DNA of 64,000 nucleotides from Macrocystis pyrifera (GCA_031763025.1 JASSKH010000029.1:2447095-2511094), one strand, 5' to 3'. Counted from the first letter of the stretch, positions 1 to 11,191 are shown. A program made the numbers and translations. The notes: a model not told the origin generated them from the letters alone.

Positions 1-868
1 GACTGTTAGCGCGTGCCAATGCGGGTGCAGGCGTGCGTGTATACGGTGGCTACATGTTGCCACCGAGCCCGAGAAGACGGAAGGAAGGGTGAACTGAAAA
101 CGTTACACACAGGTATACCCTGGTAGGTCTGTGCAAGTACGCGCACGGTATCTACGCGCGCAGAATGTCAACCACGCAGACATTCGTAACAACTACACCT
201 GTGCACCAGGTACGTATGCATGTACATAACCCCCTGAGGTGCTGTAATGGTAGTACTCGCGAGTACCATCCGATTTATAAAGTAATGTCTGTTCAGACCT
301 AGCGCTAACCCTAACCCTGATCGCGGACCTAAACCTGAGTCATCCCGAAAATACGTCCTCCTCCTTTGAGTAGATCCAAGCGCAGATCGAGTGTGTGCCA
401 CACGTACGCGGCGGAGATACCACCATGCAGTATATATCTTCCCTCTCGTGCGTAACTGAAACCAGATGTTAAATGTTAGGCGGGACGGGGGGGGGGTGTA
501 TTTCTGATAGTGTCCAACAGACGGCAAGCACCCATGTACACTGCACATAGCACTTTCATTTTTTTTTGTCTTAATTTCTGTTGTCTAGTAGGCTGTACCG
601 GTAGGTACTTCTTAGAGTCTGTTTTTTTACGGGGGAGTCGATACTGCTTCTGTACAGCTATCGAAGACGGTAACAACAGTCGCTCGCGAGCATTATTACT
701 GCTTATGATAGTAGTCGCGTCTGTTTTTTTTTTTTTCCTTTTTACCAAGGCAAAAAAGCGCTCCCAACGCGATATGTAGGCGGCCCTCGCTCAAAAATGC
801 TATATATATAACTACTGTATAACAACTGTAGTAGTACATCTCTGGCCGCAAAATATAGAACCGTTTGA
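1..868. other. Non-coding stretch, nothing recognised
   Basis: No reading frame here shows a domain, a plausible splice structure or coherent composition. The visible items are T-runs near 559, 626 and 723-736, a G-run at 486-495, and two adjacent CCCTAA units near 305-317. Two units are too few to call a telomeric tract. Confidence 0.6.
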
Positions 869-869
869 T

Positions 870-1800
870 CTTCATATCGGAGCCTCCACGAGTATTACAT
901 TCTTGACCAGAGTTGTAGATGTAAGACATCGGTCTTTTCGGCGCGTCAATGCCTCTTTCGGTACCAATCTGGCCGGAAATGTAATACACGTTTCGACCAC
1001 GATGCGAACGTCTAACGGGCATTCTGTCCACGGCCAGAGTAGTACTTCGTGCACGAGAGAGGAGTTAGTCAAGGCGTCAATCAAACTCCAATCGCGGCTC
1101 TGATGACTGGAAGTATAGTAACCGTCTACACTCCGATGTGAACATCGGACCTTGAACACGAAAATCTTCACGACCGGCGTGGAACTACTTGTACGGAAAG
1201 AGAGAAGTATTTTTCGTGCATGGAAGCGGCTAGTAAAAAAACTCCGATCAAACTCAAACCGAGGCCTTTATACCACTCTGATGGCCATTAATACTGCTGT
1301 ACACACGTTTAGACTCCGATGTGAACACCAAACGTGGATTATACTCACACGACCAAGGTGGTACCGGAGTGCAGTCGCTTTCGCGCCGGGAGGTGGTTAG
1401 TAGTACAGTACACATTTAGACTCCGATGTGAAGATCAAACGATGATTCTATTTACGACCGGAATGGTAGGACGGTAGGTAGAGTGCAGTAGTTTTGGTGC
1501 AGGGAGAAGGTTAGTAAAGGGGTCAACCAAAAACGCAAAACCGCGGCTTCTATGCCACTCTGCTGGCTAGTAAGGTAGTGAACGTTTTGGAGTCTGATGT
1601 GAGTATCAAACATTTATTACGTCCTTGGACACAGTGGCGAAATACCATACTATTAATAGCGGAACTATAAGGGCAGTTTAGACATTAATATGACGACCAA
1701 CCGGTCTCTATAGTCACGCGCAGAGTGGTAGGCATTGACAGTCAGTTGTCGTGAACAGGGGGCAGGTTAGTGCAAAGGTGTATACACCAAAACTCAGCCC
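870..1800 (+). repeat. Degenerate tandem repeat, unit about 180 bp
   Basis: The phrase ACTCCGATGTGAA recurs near 1131, 1314 and 1423, with a diverged form near 1590 and an older one near 990. Each is followed by an 'atcaaac/accaaac' block and preceded by a 'ggttagtaaag' block. Spacings of 183, 109 and 167 bp fit a unit of roughly 180 bp with internal deletions. Similar wording, 'ATATGACGACCAA', occurs near 1690, and distant relatives appear at 38.77 kb and 38.97 kb. No coding potential is visible. Confidence 0.55.
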
Positions 1801-1911
1801 GCAAGGTCTCTCGCGTCTATCTCTGACGCGAGATCCTCTGCTCTCACCCGTAAGGTTGCCTGTCGTTATCTGCTGCGCCGAGGCCATACCGTTCTCAGCG
1901 AGCAGGGTGAA

Positions 1912-2075
1912 TCCGGCCAACACCGACGCTATCAAGGCAGTCCAGCGCGCAGCTCTCGTCGCGACGAGCCCTTTGGCGTTGTTACGCAGTAAGCCCGACC
2001 TCGCAGCAGACCGGGCGCCCTTCATGGTACCAACACCACCATCAACGGCTCGAATCCTGATCCTTTTCCTCCAAG

Positions 2076-2110
<35 letters not shown>

Positions 2111-2187
2111 GCACTTGTAAACCCAACGGCCTTCCGCTGACCGACATCGCCCCTCACCATCACAGCATCAGCAGTAGCAGCGGCAGT

Positions 2188-2218
<31 letters not shown>

Positions 2219-2349
2219 CTCGTCACGTACACGCCGCCGCTCGCCATCACACAAGCGGCTGCCGTCACGTAGTGCTGTACGTGTATGCCGTCGTCGCCGA
2301 TGACTGATTGTTGCTGTGGTGATCCAGCAAGAGCACGCAGGGCATGCAT
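1912..2349 (-). CDS. Possible exon of an unknown gene (Ala-rich, one hydrophobic segment)
   Basis: An open frame on the minus strand runs through CAG repeats read as poly-Ala and then a non-repetitive, GC-rich stretch. That stretch includes a hydrophobic segment (residues WTALIASVLAGFTLLAEN). After GAGAACG the sequence GTATGG could be a 5' splice site near 1912, with only weakly coding-looking sequence beyond it. I do not recognise the family. Much of the frame's length comes from the trinucleotide arrays, so this is a weak candidate and a next exon was not found. Confidence 0.2.
2077..2110 (+). repeat. (CTG)n microsatellite
   Basis: About eleven TGC units in a row, the first of three CAG/CTG arrays within 600 bp. 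Confidence 0.95.
2171..2219 (+). repeat. (CAG)n microsatellite, imperfect
   Basis: CAG units with interruptions (GTA, CGG) in the first third and pure CAG at the end. Read on the minus strand it gives poly-Ala. Confidence 0.95.
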
Positions 2350-2624
2350 GCCCTCTGCGACCCTACAGCACCAAACCCCTACAGAGCAAAACCTTAACCT
2401 TGCAACACAGCAGGAACAACCTCTCCGTCTTGGATTCGTCGTATATTTTCACGTACCAGTGTAGTACCTACCAGGTACCGTACAGCAGCACAGCAGTGAA
2501 GTACTCTTTGTCCTATTAATAGTGATAGTTCGTCGCAGCCTGTGCTTCAAAGTCGTATCATAGGGTGATACGGCTTGGGAATTGTGAGCTGCACGACGAC
2601 TGCACGAGCCCGACCAGCCACATC

Positions 2625-2625
<1 letters not shown>

Positions 2626-2664
<39 letters not shown>
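2626..2664 (+). repeat. (CAG)n microsatellite
   Basis: Thirteen uninterrupted CAG units. The following 300 bp, to about 2940, stays rich in CAG/CAA/ACT triplets but has no convincing reading frame. Confidence 0.95.
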
Positions 2665-2665
<1 letters not shown>

Positions 2666-3410
2666 ATCCTGCAGTAGGAGTGGCTGATAGTTGGTTCGAG
2701 GAGCTTCGGCTGATCAGATGAACAAGTACAAGTCAGTGCAGACCAACGGCAGAGAGATTATCCGCAACTACTACTGCGACTACAAGTACAACCAACTACT
2801 AGCACCACTAATACTACTACAAGCAGCAGTACAACCGCAATGACCCAATTTCCACAACAGCAGCACTACAAGTACAGCCTAACCGTATGTATGTCGAGGC
2901 TGCGTGAAGCACAATTAGCTCACGCACGCACTGTAAGCAGTATCATAGCGGTAAGAATGATCAAGACTCGTCGTATGGTATGATACCGTACCGTACGAAA
3001 TGATTATGCAACAACAACAGCATTTTTCGAGGATCGAAGAGTCTAGTCGGAGATACGATGATTGACGGTTTCCGATGTTTTGTTACGGTTGGGAAAAGTT
3101 CCACCGCATTTATGGAGCGAGCGAACGGGTACGGAGTACGGCTCATGCTTTTCACTTCCCAATAGATTATCATTCTATGCACTCTGCTCCCAGAGCAGCG
3201 TGACCAGAGAGATCTGTGGGCGCCAGTACCCTGCATTTATTACGAGTCTCGTACGTAGGTATATCCAAGTGAAGTATGTGTGCGTACACGAGTGAGTACG
3301 AGTACTGGTATATATATATATTTACCACAGCAGTATCCATCTATAAATAGACCAATGTAAAATGCGGAAAAAAATGGAATATAGACGAGGCGTATTACGC
3401 AGCTTGCAAA
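2665..3410. other. Non-coding stretch, triplet-rich then unremarkable
   Basis: Imperfect CAA/CTA/CAG triplets dominate to about 2880. Beyond that only a short (TA)n at 3309-3319 stands out. I see no gene here. Confidence 0.5.
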
Positions 3411-3411
3411 G

Positions 3412-3490
3412 TTGAGTATCAACTATTCAATCAGTCGAACTCACAGCTGACGTATTTCAATTTTTTTTTATAAAAAAATAGTGTGGTATT
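3412..3490 (+). repeat. Repeat C, copy 1 (left of foldback)
   Basis: The block starting GAGTATCAACTATTCAATC, followed by 'actcacagctgacgtatttcaa' and an A/T run, recurs in the same orientation at 4507-4580 and 6217-6285. Copies 1 and 3 flank the large inverted repeat and copy 2 lies in its loop. Confidence 0.75.
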
Positions 3491-3569
3491 TTGTACGGGC
3501 GCAGGTACGTAGGTGCGGTATCTGATTGATAGGATCATGTACGCTGTACCAGTATATTTTATAAAATAT

Positions 3570-4313
3570 TGTGTGTGTGTGTGTTCTTCACATTAAACCG
3601 TTCTTCTACTCGTCGACATTCAGCAAGCCCAGTGTCCGTGCTGATTCTTCACCCTAGAAAGATACGAGCTCTGTGGTCACAGACTACGACACAGAGATAA
3701 CACACCGTAACGCATTAATAGCCTACGCAATACCGTGCCTTCGCACTAGGTGCGGCCGACACAGCACACATACATACGCCAGCAACCAAAATACACCTTA
3801 AAGAAAGAGAAGCAACGAAGAAACCAAACCGAAAAAGAACAAGAAAAAGAAAAAGAAAAGGAGAAGAATCCCAAATAAATAAATGAAATGGGAAGCCAAA
3901 GCTCAGACACATACATACTTACCCCGAGCATGAGCCAAAAGGGACGTGCAAGGGGAAATATACGAGAAGGAACAAGGGGACTATGCATCCCGGTGAACAC
4001 TTAACCAAGTAAAAAGAGCAATAGTGAGTGGGCCAAAATACGCTTGTCACCCACCCACTATGTAGTACTTCTTTCATAAGGATAAGAAGGGAAAACAATC
4101 AAAATACATACCGAACGGCCGCAGCAGTTGGCGGTACGAGTAGCAAAGAAAAGTCCAACCTATTAGTCGGCCTGGTACCTTGCTACCCTATCTGCGGTCT
4201 CTCTGCTACTACTCTCTTCTACCGCGGTTTCCCTTCTACTCCTCCTGTTCCCCCCCCTGCCCCCATACACTTGTACTGTGTTCCTTCCACCCCTCCTGCT
4301 GTTACCCCTCCCC
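3570..4313 (+). repeat. Foldback left arm
   Basis: Matches the reverse complement of 5244-6101 from the GT run to the block ending 'cctcctgctgttac'. It lacks the M1 insertion and so preserves the empty target (CCTATTAGTCGG near 4159). Confidence 0.85.
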
Positions 4314-4506
4314 CCATTCCCTCTAACACTACCTGCAGCGGATGCACGGCGCTGTCTACTCAGCTTTGCCTCAGCCTCGTGCCACCTGCCCGTGAACTGT
4401 TCAGCTGCTTCGAGGATTCCCCGGTACCACTTTCCCGTCTGTTTTGCCGCAGTGGGCCACAGTGCGGTCCCAACTCCAAAGACTAAGGGGGAGTATTCCG
4501 TTGATC

Positions 4507-4580
4507 ACCAGGTATCAACTATTTAATCAGTCGAACTCATACCTGACGTATTTCAAAATTTATAAAATATTTAAAAATAT
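4507..4580 (+). repeat. Repeat C, copy 2 (inside foldback loop)
   Basis: Reads 'ggtatcaactatttaatcag' and then 'gacgtatttcaaaatttata', matching copies at 3412 and 6217. It marks the loop between the two arms. Confidence 0.75.
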
Positions 4581-5243
4581 TGTGGAAAGGCAAGCATAAT
4601 AATAATCATCGTAGGGACAGGGACGACCACGTACGTACGTACGTAGTACCGGTACGTACGAACGTTTCGTTTGTTTATTCAATATCGTTTGCCAATCCGC
4701 CGGAGGAAAAAAGAAAAGAAAACTACGAGTATAAATAATATGTCGCGGGGAGAAACTGAGAAACTGTACAGTTTTTCCAGCACAGCAGTAAGTACTAGTA
4801 CCGAACGCAAGGCAGGGCGACGAGAGGTGATGCCCCTCCATCAGGCACAGGGCAAAACCCACAATAAACACCTGGTATTTTGTACCTTCCTTTCCACTCT
4901 TCGCCCCCCCCAGTCGGTGTGCGACGCAAGAAGCACAGCACACAATTAATTGTGAGTATATCATTATACAGTACACGACAACCAACCGTCGTTCGTTGCT
5001 GTTTGTCATTGAATCTCCTAAATTGGCTCGCTGTACAACCAACGCGCGCGGCTTGAGGCGATGATGCCAACGTTGGACAGAAGAAGGCTAATAATTTATA
5101 CCAGGTAGGAATCAAAGTGGCGTTCGTTGCTCGCTCAGCCTTCGTAGTATATTCATTATCCACAGTAAAAAGTAAGTGGTATAACAATAGCTATGGGGTG
5201 TGAAGCACTTACTCGTGAAAAAAAATAATCTTCGCATCGTACA

Positions 5244-6101
5244 GTAACAGCAGGAGGGGTAGAAGGAACACCGTACAAGCGTATGGGGGCAGGGGGGGGA
5301 ACAGGAGGAGGAGTAGAAGGGAAACCGCGGTAGAAGAGAGTAGCAGAGAGACCGCAGATAGGGTAGCAAGGTACCAGGCCGACAAATACGGGGGTCCATA
5401 GTTAACAGGACCTATGTGTACTTAAAAACCTATATATTTGCCTATTTTTTCTAACAAAATTTGGTCCCGTTAACTATGGACCCCCGTAATAATAGGTTGG
5501 ACGTTTCTTTGCTACTCGTACCGCCAACAACAGTTACTAGTAACTGCTGCGACCGTTCGGTATGTATTTTGATTTTTCCCTTCTTATCCTTATGAAAGAA
5601 GTACTACATAGTGGGTGGGTGACGAGCGTATTTTGGCCACTCATTATTGCTCTTTTTACTTAGTTAAGTGTTCACCGGGATGCATATTATAGTTCCCTTT
5701 TTCCTTCTCGTATCTTTCCCTTTGCACGTCCCTTTTGGCTCATGCTCGGGGTAAGTATGTATGTGTCTGAGCTTTGGCTTCCCATTTCATTTATTTATTT
5801 GGGATTCTTCTCCTTTTCTTTTTCTTTTTCTCGTTCTTTTTCGGTTTGGTTTCTTCGTTGCTTCTCTTTCTTTATGGCGTATTTTGGTTGCTGGCGTATG
5901 TATGTATGTGGTGTCGGCCGCACCTAGTGCGAAGGCATGGTATTGCGTAGGCTGTTAATGCATTACGGTGTGTTATCTCTGTGTCGTAGTCTGTGACCAC
6001 AGAGCTCGTATCTTTCTAGGGTGAAGAATCAGCACGGACACTGGGCTTACTGGATGTCGACGAGTAGAAGAACGGTTTAATGTGAAGAACACACACACAC
6101 A
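5244..6101 (-). repeat. Foldback right arm
   Basis: Inverted copy of 3570-4313, interrupted at 5386-5489 by an M1 element. The outer end is 'aatgtgaagaacacacacac'. Confidence 0.85.
5386..5489 (-). mobile_element. M1 inverted-repeat element (copy 1), nested in foldback arm
   Basis: A 104-bp element with ends ATACGGGGGTCC and GGACCCCCGTAA. The other foldback arm carries the uninterrupted sequence, so the insertion is seen directly. The right flank has TA, and the left flank AA is the mutated partner. The inner order (CCTATTTTT then ACTAACAAAATTTGG) gives the minus orientation. Confidence 0.9.
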
Positions 6102-6216
6102 GTCCTAAATTCTTCATCCGCACATTCCTATCCCTCCCGTGTCACGTACTATCTGTACGGGGTATTTTGTATATGTACTGCTGTCACACTATACAGCAGT
6201 ATACATCTGTAGTTAT

Positions 6217-6285
6217 GTTGAGTATCAACTATTTAACCAGTATAACTCACAGCTGACGTATTTCAAAATATATAAAAAAATACAC
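6217..6285 (+). repeat. Repeat C, copy 3 (right of foldback)
   Basis: Same orientation as copies 1 and 2. It starts 'gttgagtatcaactattt' and ends in an A/T-rich run. Confidence 0.75.
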
Positions 6286-6401
6286 ACAGCAGCAGTAGTA
6301 CACAAAAAAATACGAGTGAGTACATCATGCAGAGCACTACATGTATGTCTGCCGTAGTCGCGGTGGAGATACGTACGTCACATCCACATACACTCATCGT
6401 C

Positions 6402-6734
6402 GTCCCCGGTGGCTTGGTAGGTGGTCCGCGAGCCTATCAAGATCAATTTCTTGAGTTCGAGTCTCACCGAGTGCATGCTCATAGGGACTTTTTCTTGCAT
6501 AAAATTGATTAGCGGAAAGCGCGAGAGCGTGAGTTAGCTGTACATTCGATGAAAATCGACGAGCAGTGGGAATGCTGAACCGTATGCGAGATAAAAACTA
6601 AAGGCACGTGCCGGGGGGAGAAGGGACGACACCTGTGACCACGGCTTTTGTCCAGAAGATCGTCGAGGGTAAAACCTCCTACGAGTGGGCTGGAAAGTAG
6701 AAGTGATGATAAAAAAAAAAAAAAAAAAAAAAAA
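6402..6734 (+). mobile_element. SINE-A copy 1 (tRNA-derived SINE)
   Basis: The first 87 bases resemble a tRNA. GTCCC at 6402 can pair with GGGAC at 6484-6488, TGGCTTGGTAGG matches a pol III A box, and GAGTTCGAGTCTC matches a B box. A ~220-bp unrelated body follows and ends in a 25-nt A-run. The same body occurs at 32000, 61461, 61949 (inverted) and 63798 (inverted, truncated). An internal pol III promoter plus a 3' A-tail are the hallmarks of a SINE. Mobilisation would need a LINE partner, and none is present in the window. Confidence 0.85.
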
Positions 6735-7240
6735 CATACAGAGCTGAATACGATGGCATGTAGTAAGTGCATGCTGTTGTAGTATAATATACCTGCAGCA
6801 CCGACATACACGCATACGTAATACATATAGCCTACCTGGTATATGGCACTTGTTATAGCAGTTACTACAACAGCGGTACTATTATTAATAGTAGCAGTAC
6901 TACTCGCACTGTACTACGGCACCGCTACGGTTACCGTACTGTGCCTACCTGTTGTTGTTGCGTGGTGTTTGACGTATGGTACATGGCTTTGTACTTTGCA
7001 TGTACAGCAGTAGTAGAGTTGCCGAATGTATCAAATGGCGGCGTGTGGGGTGGTGGCGGTTATCGGCGGTGTTTGGTGTGGCGGGGGTGACCATAGTGCG
7101 AAAGTTGGATGGATGGAGGAGATGCGTTGGGGCGGCACCGTCGGGGGTAGGCCGGTGGCATCATTTTCCCCCGTGCGGTTTGTTCTGTGGAGCTTATCCC
7201 GATGTACCAGGTACTACTGTAGGTATATATGTATGCTGTA

Positions 7241-7316
7241 CCACTTTGTGCCGAAATATGAGCAATATTTTAATAAAATATTTATATACAAGCGTTGATT
7301 ATGATTAGGGACAGTG
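7241..7316. mobile_element. M2 Stowaway-like element (copy 1)
   Basis: Left end TA|CCACTTTGTGCCGAAATATG, right end AGGGACAGTG. Short, AT-rich interior without coding capacity. Ends are diverged from the other copies. Confidence 0.65.
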
Positions 7317-7554
7317 ATAAATATATTTGCGATTAATGTCCTGTGCACGAGCCTCCCTTTCTCAATTTGGTAGCCTTTCAGAACTTAAACCACGCCGAAC
7401 CACATGGAATGATGTACAGGCCGGAGACGAAATGGGACCCTTTCGTGGACAGCGCGATTTAAGCGGCAGATTTTCATCATCTGTAGTGTTGAGGAGAGAG
7501 AGGAATCGAGCATGTCCCACAGCCAGTAGTACTGTACAGTACAGCAAAATAATC

Positions 7555-8270
7555 CCCGATCGGGGAGGAAAGGATCGCGAGCCGTGTCCTCGATCGGAAG
7601 AAGAAGAAGGTCGGGCTGCGAGTCCGTGATCAGAATGAAAGGAGCCAGCTGGGTTCTTGACGTGGGACGAGAGATAAGGATCGGGCTGGCGGGTCCGTGA
7701 TCGGGAAAGAGAGGGGGAAGGATCGAGTTGTATCCTTGATCGGATCCCAAGATAATAAGTTTAGAGCTCTATCCTTGCTCGGAAGAGAAGGTGATGACAT
7801 GGGGCTGGCTGGATCCTTGATTCGAATAGAAGGAGGGTCGACGATAGAAGGATCGGGCTTGGACGTTGATCGGCGAAGAAGGACCGAGATGGGTCCCTGG
7901 TTGGAATGCAACGGTCGATCTGAATCCCTATTGTGATGGAAAGAGAGAACGATCGTGCCTGGTCCATGATCGTGACCGGAAGAGAAGAATGATCGAGCTC
8001 GATCCTTGATCGGAAGAGGTATATACTAGATGATGATCGGGCTGCTGGATCCTTGGCAGCTGATTAGAGAATCATCGAGCTGGGTCGTGTAGCGTGGAAG
8101 AGAAAGAAGGACCGAATGGGGTCGTTGATCCCGAAGGAAGTCAACAAGCCGAGATACATTGTTTCGACGAGAAGGACCGAGCTACCGTACGTGGGTCCTC
8201 GATGATCTGGAGCGAGGGGAAATATCGCGAGCAGGATCCTCGACCGGAAGAGAGGGATAGAGACATCGTG
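7555..8270 (+). repeat. GATC-rich degenerate minisatellite
   Basis: About fifteen repeats of the theme 'GATCGGAAGAGAAGGATCGAGCTGG-TCCTTGATC', each roughly 45-55 bp and diverged. Typical units are seen near 7585, 7690, 7780, 7850 and 7990. The reading frames across it are low-complexity by-products and do not persist. Confidence 0.75.
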
Positions 8271-8482
8271 TGTTTGCGGGCATCCACACTCCAAATCGGC
8301 CGTGGGCCGGCGTTGTTTTGACATCGATACAAAAAACTGCTGTACCATAAGGAACAAGTCGTACGCGTTTCGTGTTCGCTGTGCAGGACTCGTTCGCTTA
8401 CTGAACAGACAGGAAGCTCGACAAACGAAACTGTAGGGAAGTCAATGTGGGGCAGGGATCTTCACGGGTCCTCCCATGAAAG

Positions 8483-8612
8483 AAATTTCACGTCGGGTCG
8501 GGTCGGGTTTGGTCAGGAGTTTTATAAACTCTCACGGGTCCGGTCGGGTCACCCTTGACCGATCTGACCCGACCCGACCCGATCTTACGCACCCGTGAGG
8601 TTTGACCCGATC
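8483..8612. repeat. GGGTC/GACCC pentamer repeat, inverted
   Basis: Runs of GGGTC at 8495-8545 face runs of GACCC at 8565-8582, with scattered copies between, so one strand can fold back. The same pentamers and arrangement occur at 14748-14957. Confidence 0.8.
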
Positions 8613-9235
8613 GGTTATCGCGCTGCTTTTGGGCCTCATGTTTCAGAGTCTGAGACGCGCTTGCGCGAGTGTGGTGGCTACTGCATATATTTATGATTTT
8701 TTTTTTCTGTCCAGTCTTTGAAAACCGTTTGTGCTTTTCGTTTTTTTTCGCGATATTGCACTGCCGTCTGTTTGTTCGTTTGTATGTTTGTGTGTTTGAT
8801 AGTTTGCTCGTTCGTCTGTTCGATTGTTTCTTCCCATGCCATATATTTTCTTCACCCTATTGTTCTATCTCTCTCGCCTACTGAAGTTGCAACTCAAACT
8901 CGGGGGTCACACGACACGCGCTCTTCCTCGAGTCTGAGTTACGTTACGGTTTGCGACCTTGTATTTTTACCGCGAGAAGACATCTGATTCAGCTGCTTCT
9001 TATATGCTCGTCCACTCGCTGCCACAGGATGGATCGGTACGACTCTGCGTCAACAAGCACGATTTGACGCGCGTACTGTTGTTGCATACATAGGAGACAT
9101 ACCGTAGGTACAGTAGACGTACATGCTGCCGGCATAGCGGCGCACCTGCAACTTTCCGATGCTCCACTCATTTCGAAGAGAGTCCTTTCATTTCACCGAT
9201 GAAACCCTGGCTTTCGAAGAAAAGGTGATGCACAC
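8613..9235. other. Non-coding stretch
   Basis: Contains a T-run near 8696-8706 and a loose TTTG/TTCG-rich segment at 8768-8830. No gene or known repeat is recognised. Confidence 0.5.
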
Positions 9236-9239
9236 CACT

Positions 9240-9760
9240 TATTAATGTCCCGTTTTAGAACTGCAGTCGCGTTCAGGGGACAGATCACTCAATTTTGAGG
9301 TAGTTCGTCCCCCAGACGGGACTCCGGTCTCAATAGGGTTAATGCCCCCCCGACGATATGCTGAGCAATGCGCACACGCCCCATGCGTTAGTCTTCTGTG
9401 GCGACGAAACTCGATGTCAAGACAAAGGGTACAGCGTACGGATTCATCCCACGACAGCTAATAATTCAGAGGGAGTTGCACGCTTAGGCTCAACATTTTT
9501 CGGACCGGATTGTATAAGATACGTTTAGTAGAATCTTCGAGTGAGGACTCGCGCAGAAAATGTTGGACTCCAGCAGTTGCGCCGACAAATATCTCCGCGT
9601 CCATGCTTCGGGCGAGAAGTTGAGCTCCTCTCCTCGTGTGAGGGCCTAAGAAAAGAAGGACCCACCCCCTATACCCTAGAAGCTCATAAGGCACCACCCG
9701 CATAAGGCATTGCTCTATTAGACTCATCCCACGATGTGGGGATTGAAAGGTTTGGTTCAA
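9240..9760. repeat. Family D diverged repeat block 1
   Basis: 'gttttagaactgcagtcgcg', 'ggacagatcactcaattttg' and 'gacgggactccggtctc' have clear counterparts at 41240-41310. The block 'gcgagaagttgagctcctct' recurs in variants at 10890, 18950, 19530 (inverted) and 40950. It is too diverged to define exact ends. Confidence 0.5.
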
Positions 9761-9988
9761 TGCTTTCTAACTGGTTTATATGGCTCCTCAAAAGCGAGCA
9801 ACTTACGACTGGTATCACAAAAAATACTTACCGCTCACTGTACAGCACTACATACTCGTCTTAGGTTGGGCCAGCGCATACTATACATGTTGGTCGGGGG
9901 TAAACCATTTTGTTTCGAAAAAGAGTTGACGTTTCGGGGTGAGATACGAGCTCCAATCCTTACGCGAGAGGGGCTCATAACACAAGCG

Positions 9989-10124
9989 CCCCCCCCCCCC
10001 CCCCCCCCTCTACCTCGCCGGCGAAAACCCGACATTGTAGAGGTGCATTGTAGAGGTGCGAGGATCGATGGTCTTACGACTACGGCCATGCACGATAACC
10101 AGTACCCCCCCCCCCCCCCCCCCC
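9989..10124 (-). mobile_element. Family B copy (minus strand, short)
   Basis: Read on the minus strand it begins with the G-run at 10124-10106, then GTACTGGTTATCGTGCATGG, CCGTAGTCGTAAGACC, a short duplicated 'cctctacaatg' and TCGGGTTTTCGCC. It ends at a second C-run, 9989-10008. The order matches the + strand copies at 17179, 31468 and 51896. Confidence 0.7.
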
Positions 10125-10560
10125 TTACCTCCTCCGCCTACCGTGGGATGGATGTCCCATTAAGAAACAAACCCCCAAAGACGCTCGTGTAACATTTCAT
10201 TTTTTCGGGTGAGGTACAGAGCTCTTCAAGCGAGGAAGAACCTACAAGCAAATAAAGGTGCCTCGTACGTCTATCGTGACACCCGTTCAAAACCGCTACA
10301 CATGTACGCGCCATTAATACTGTGATAATAGGCTACCTGGTAGTAATCACCCGGGTTTAGAGGTGACCTCAAGAGGCAAGTTGTTTGTTATGCATGCCCG
10401 GTCTTGAAGATTTGGGGCAGCCAGCCCTCGCCCCTCGCTACCGTGCAAAATGCCAGTTCCAGGAAGATACGCTCTGCTCCATGTATATACACAGGTGGCC
10501 GGGGTCCCCCCGCCCCCGTCCGGCTCATCCCACTGTAGGAGTTGCACTGTTTTGGGTACA

Positions 10561-10812
10561 GTAGTCTAGTAGTCTAGTAGTATAGTAGTCTAGTACATTA
10601 GTAGTCTAGTAGTACATTAGTATATTAGTATAGTAGTATAGTATTAATAGTATAGTAGTATATTAGTATAGTAGTATAGTATTAATAGTATTAATAGTAT
10701 AGTAGTATAGTAGTAGTAGTATAGTAGTATAGTAGTATAGTAGTATAGTAGTATAGTAGTATAGTAGTATAGTAATACAGTCGTATAGCAGCATAGTAGT
10801 ATAGTAGTACAC
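10561..10812 (+). repeat. (TAG/TATAG)n array
   Basis: About 250 bp built from TAG, TATAG and occasional TATTAG units, a compound microsatellite. Confidence 0.95.
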
Positions 10813-10824
10813 GTGGTTTAGGGC

Positions 10825-11070
10825 TACCGTGGTGAATGAAATTTTTGATCGGGTTGCAGCGAGCAGAGTTTTGTCGAAATGACGTTTTGAGGTGAGATAT
10901 TGCGCTCCTTCTCATGTGAGGTGCCCAGAAAGCAAGGCCCCGCCCCTGCAAACCATTGCTCGTAAGACACCACCCCTCGAAGGCAACAATGTGACAGACT
11001 CTGGGTGATACATACGCTATATATAGGGGTACATTCGGAGCACCTTATTTTTTCCTCCTGGGGCTCCTCC
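10825..11070. repeat. Family D diverged repeat block 2
   Basis: Contains 'tttgaggtgagatattgcgc', 'tcatgtgaggtgcccagaaa' and 'aaggccccgcccctgcaaacc', the same ordered blocks as 9590-9710 and 40940-41020. Confidence 0.5.
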
Positions 11071-11086
11071 AATGCCAATGATATTA

Positions 11087-11191
11087 TTACGGGGGTCCAT
11101 AGTTAACGGGACCAAATTTTGTTAGTAAAAATAGGCAAATATGTATGTTTTTATGTACACTATAGGTCCTGTTAACTATGGACCCCCGTAA
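11087..11191 (+). mobile_element. M1 inverted-repeat element (copy 2)
   Basis: 105 bp with near-perfect inverted ends TTACGGGGGTCCATAGTTAA. TA flanks both sides. The interior contains GTTAGTAAAAATAGG, as in the other plus-oriented copies. Confidence 0.9.

Larger units (their letters stand above)
3570..6101. mobile_element. Foldback-like element with ~725-bp inverted arms
   Basis: The arms are 3570-4313 and 5244-6101, facing each other and matching along almost their whole length. Both outer ends are a (GT)n/(AC)n run followed by TTCTTCACATTAAACCGTT. The right arm is longer because it carries a 104-bp M1 insertion and a short extra segment near 5532-5550. The loop, 4314-5243, holds one copy of repeat C and no recognisable transposase. 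Shortened relatives of the outer end occur at 59742-60237, so this is a repeat family rather than a unique palindrome. No clear target duplication is visible outside the GT/AC runs. Small open frames inside the arms are not convincing genes. Confidence 0.75.

Noticed and set aside
305..318. CCCTAACCCT as a telomere remnant
   Set aside because: Only two units, and the same words occur inside family H repeats, so no telomere can be claimed.
4028..4486. Pro-rich frame crossing the foldback left arm
   Set aside because: It starts in the inverted arm and ends in the loop; the same arm on the other side does not keep it open.
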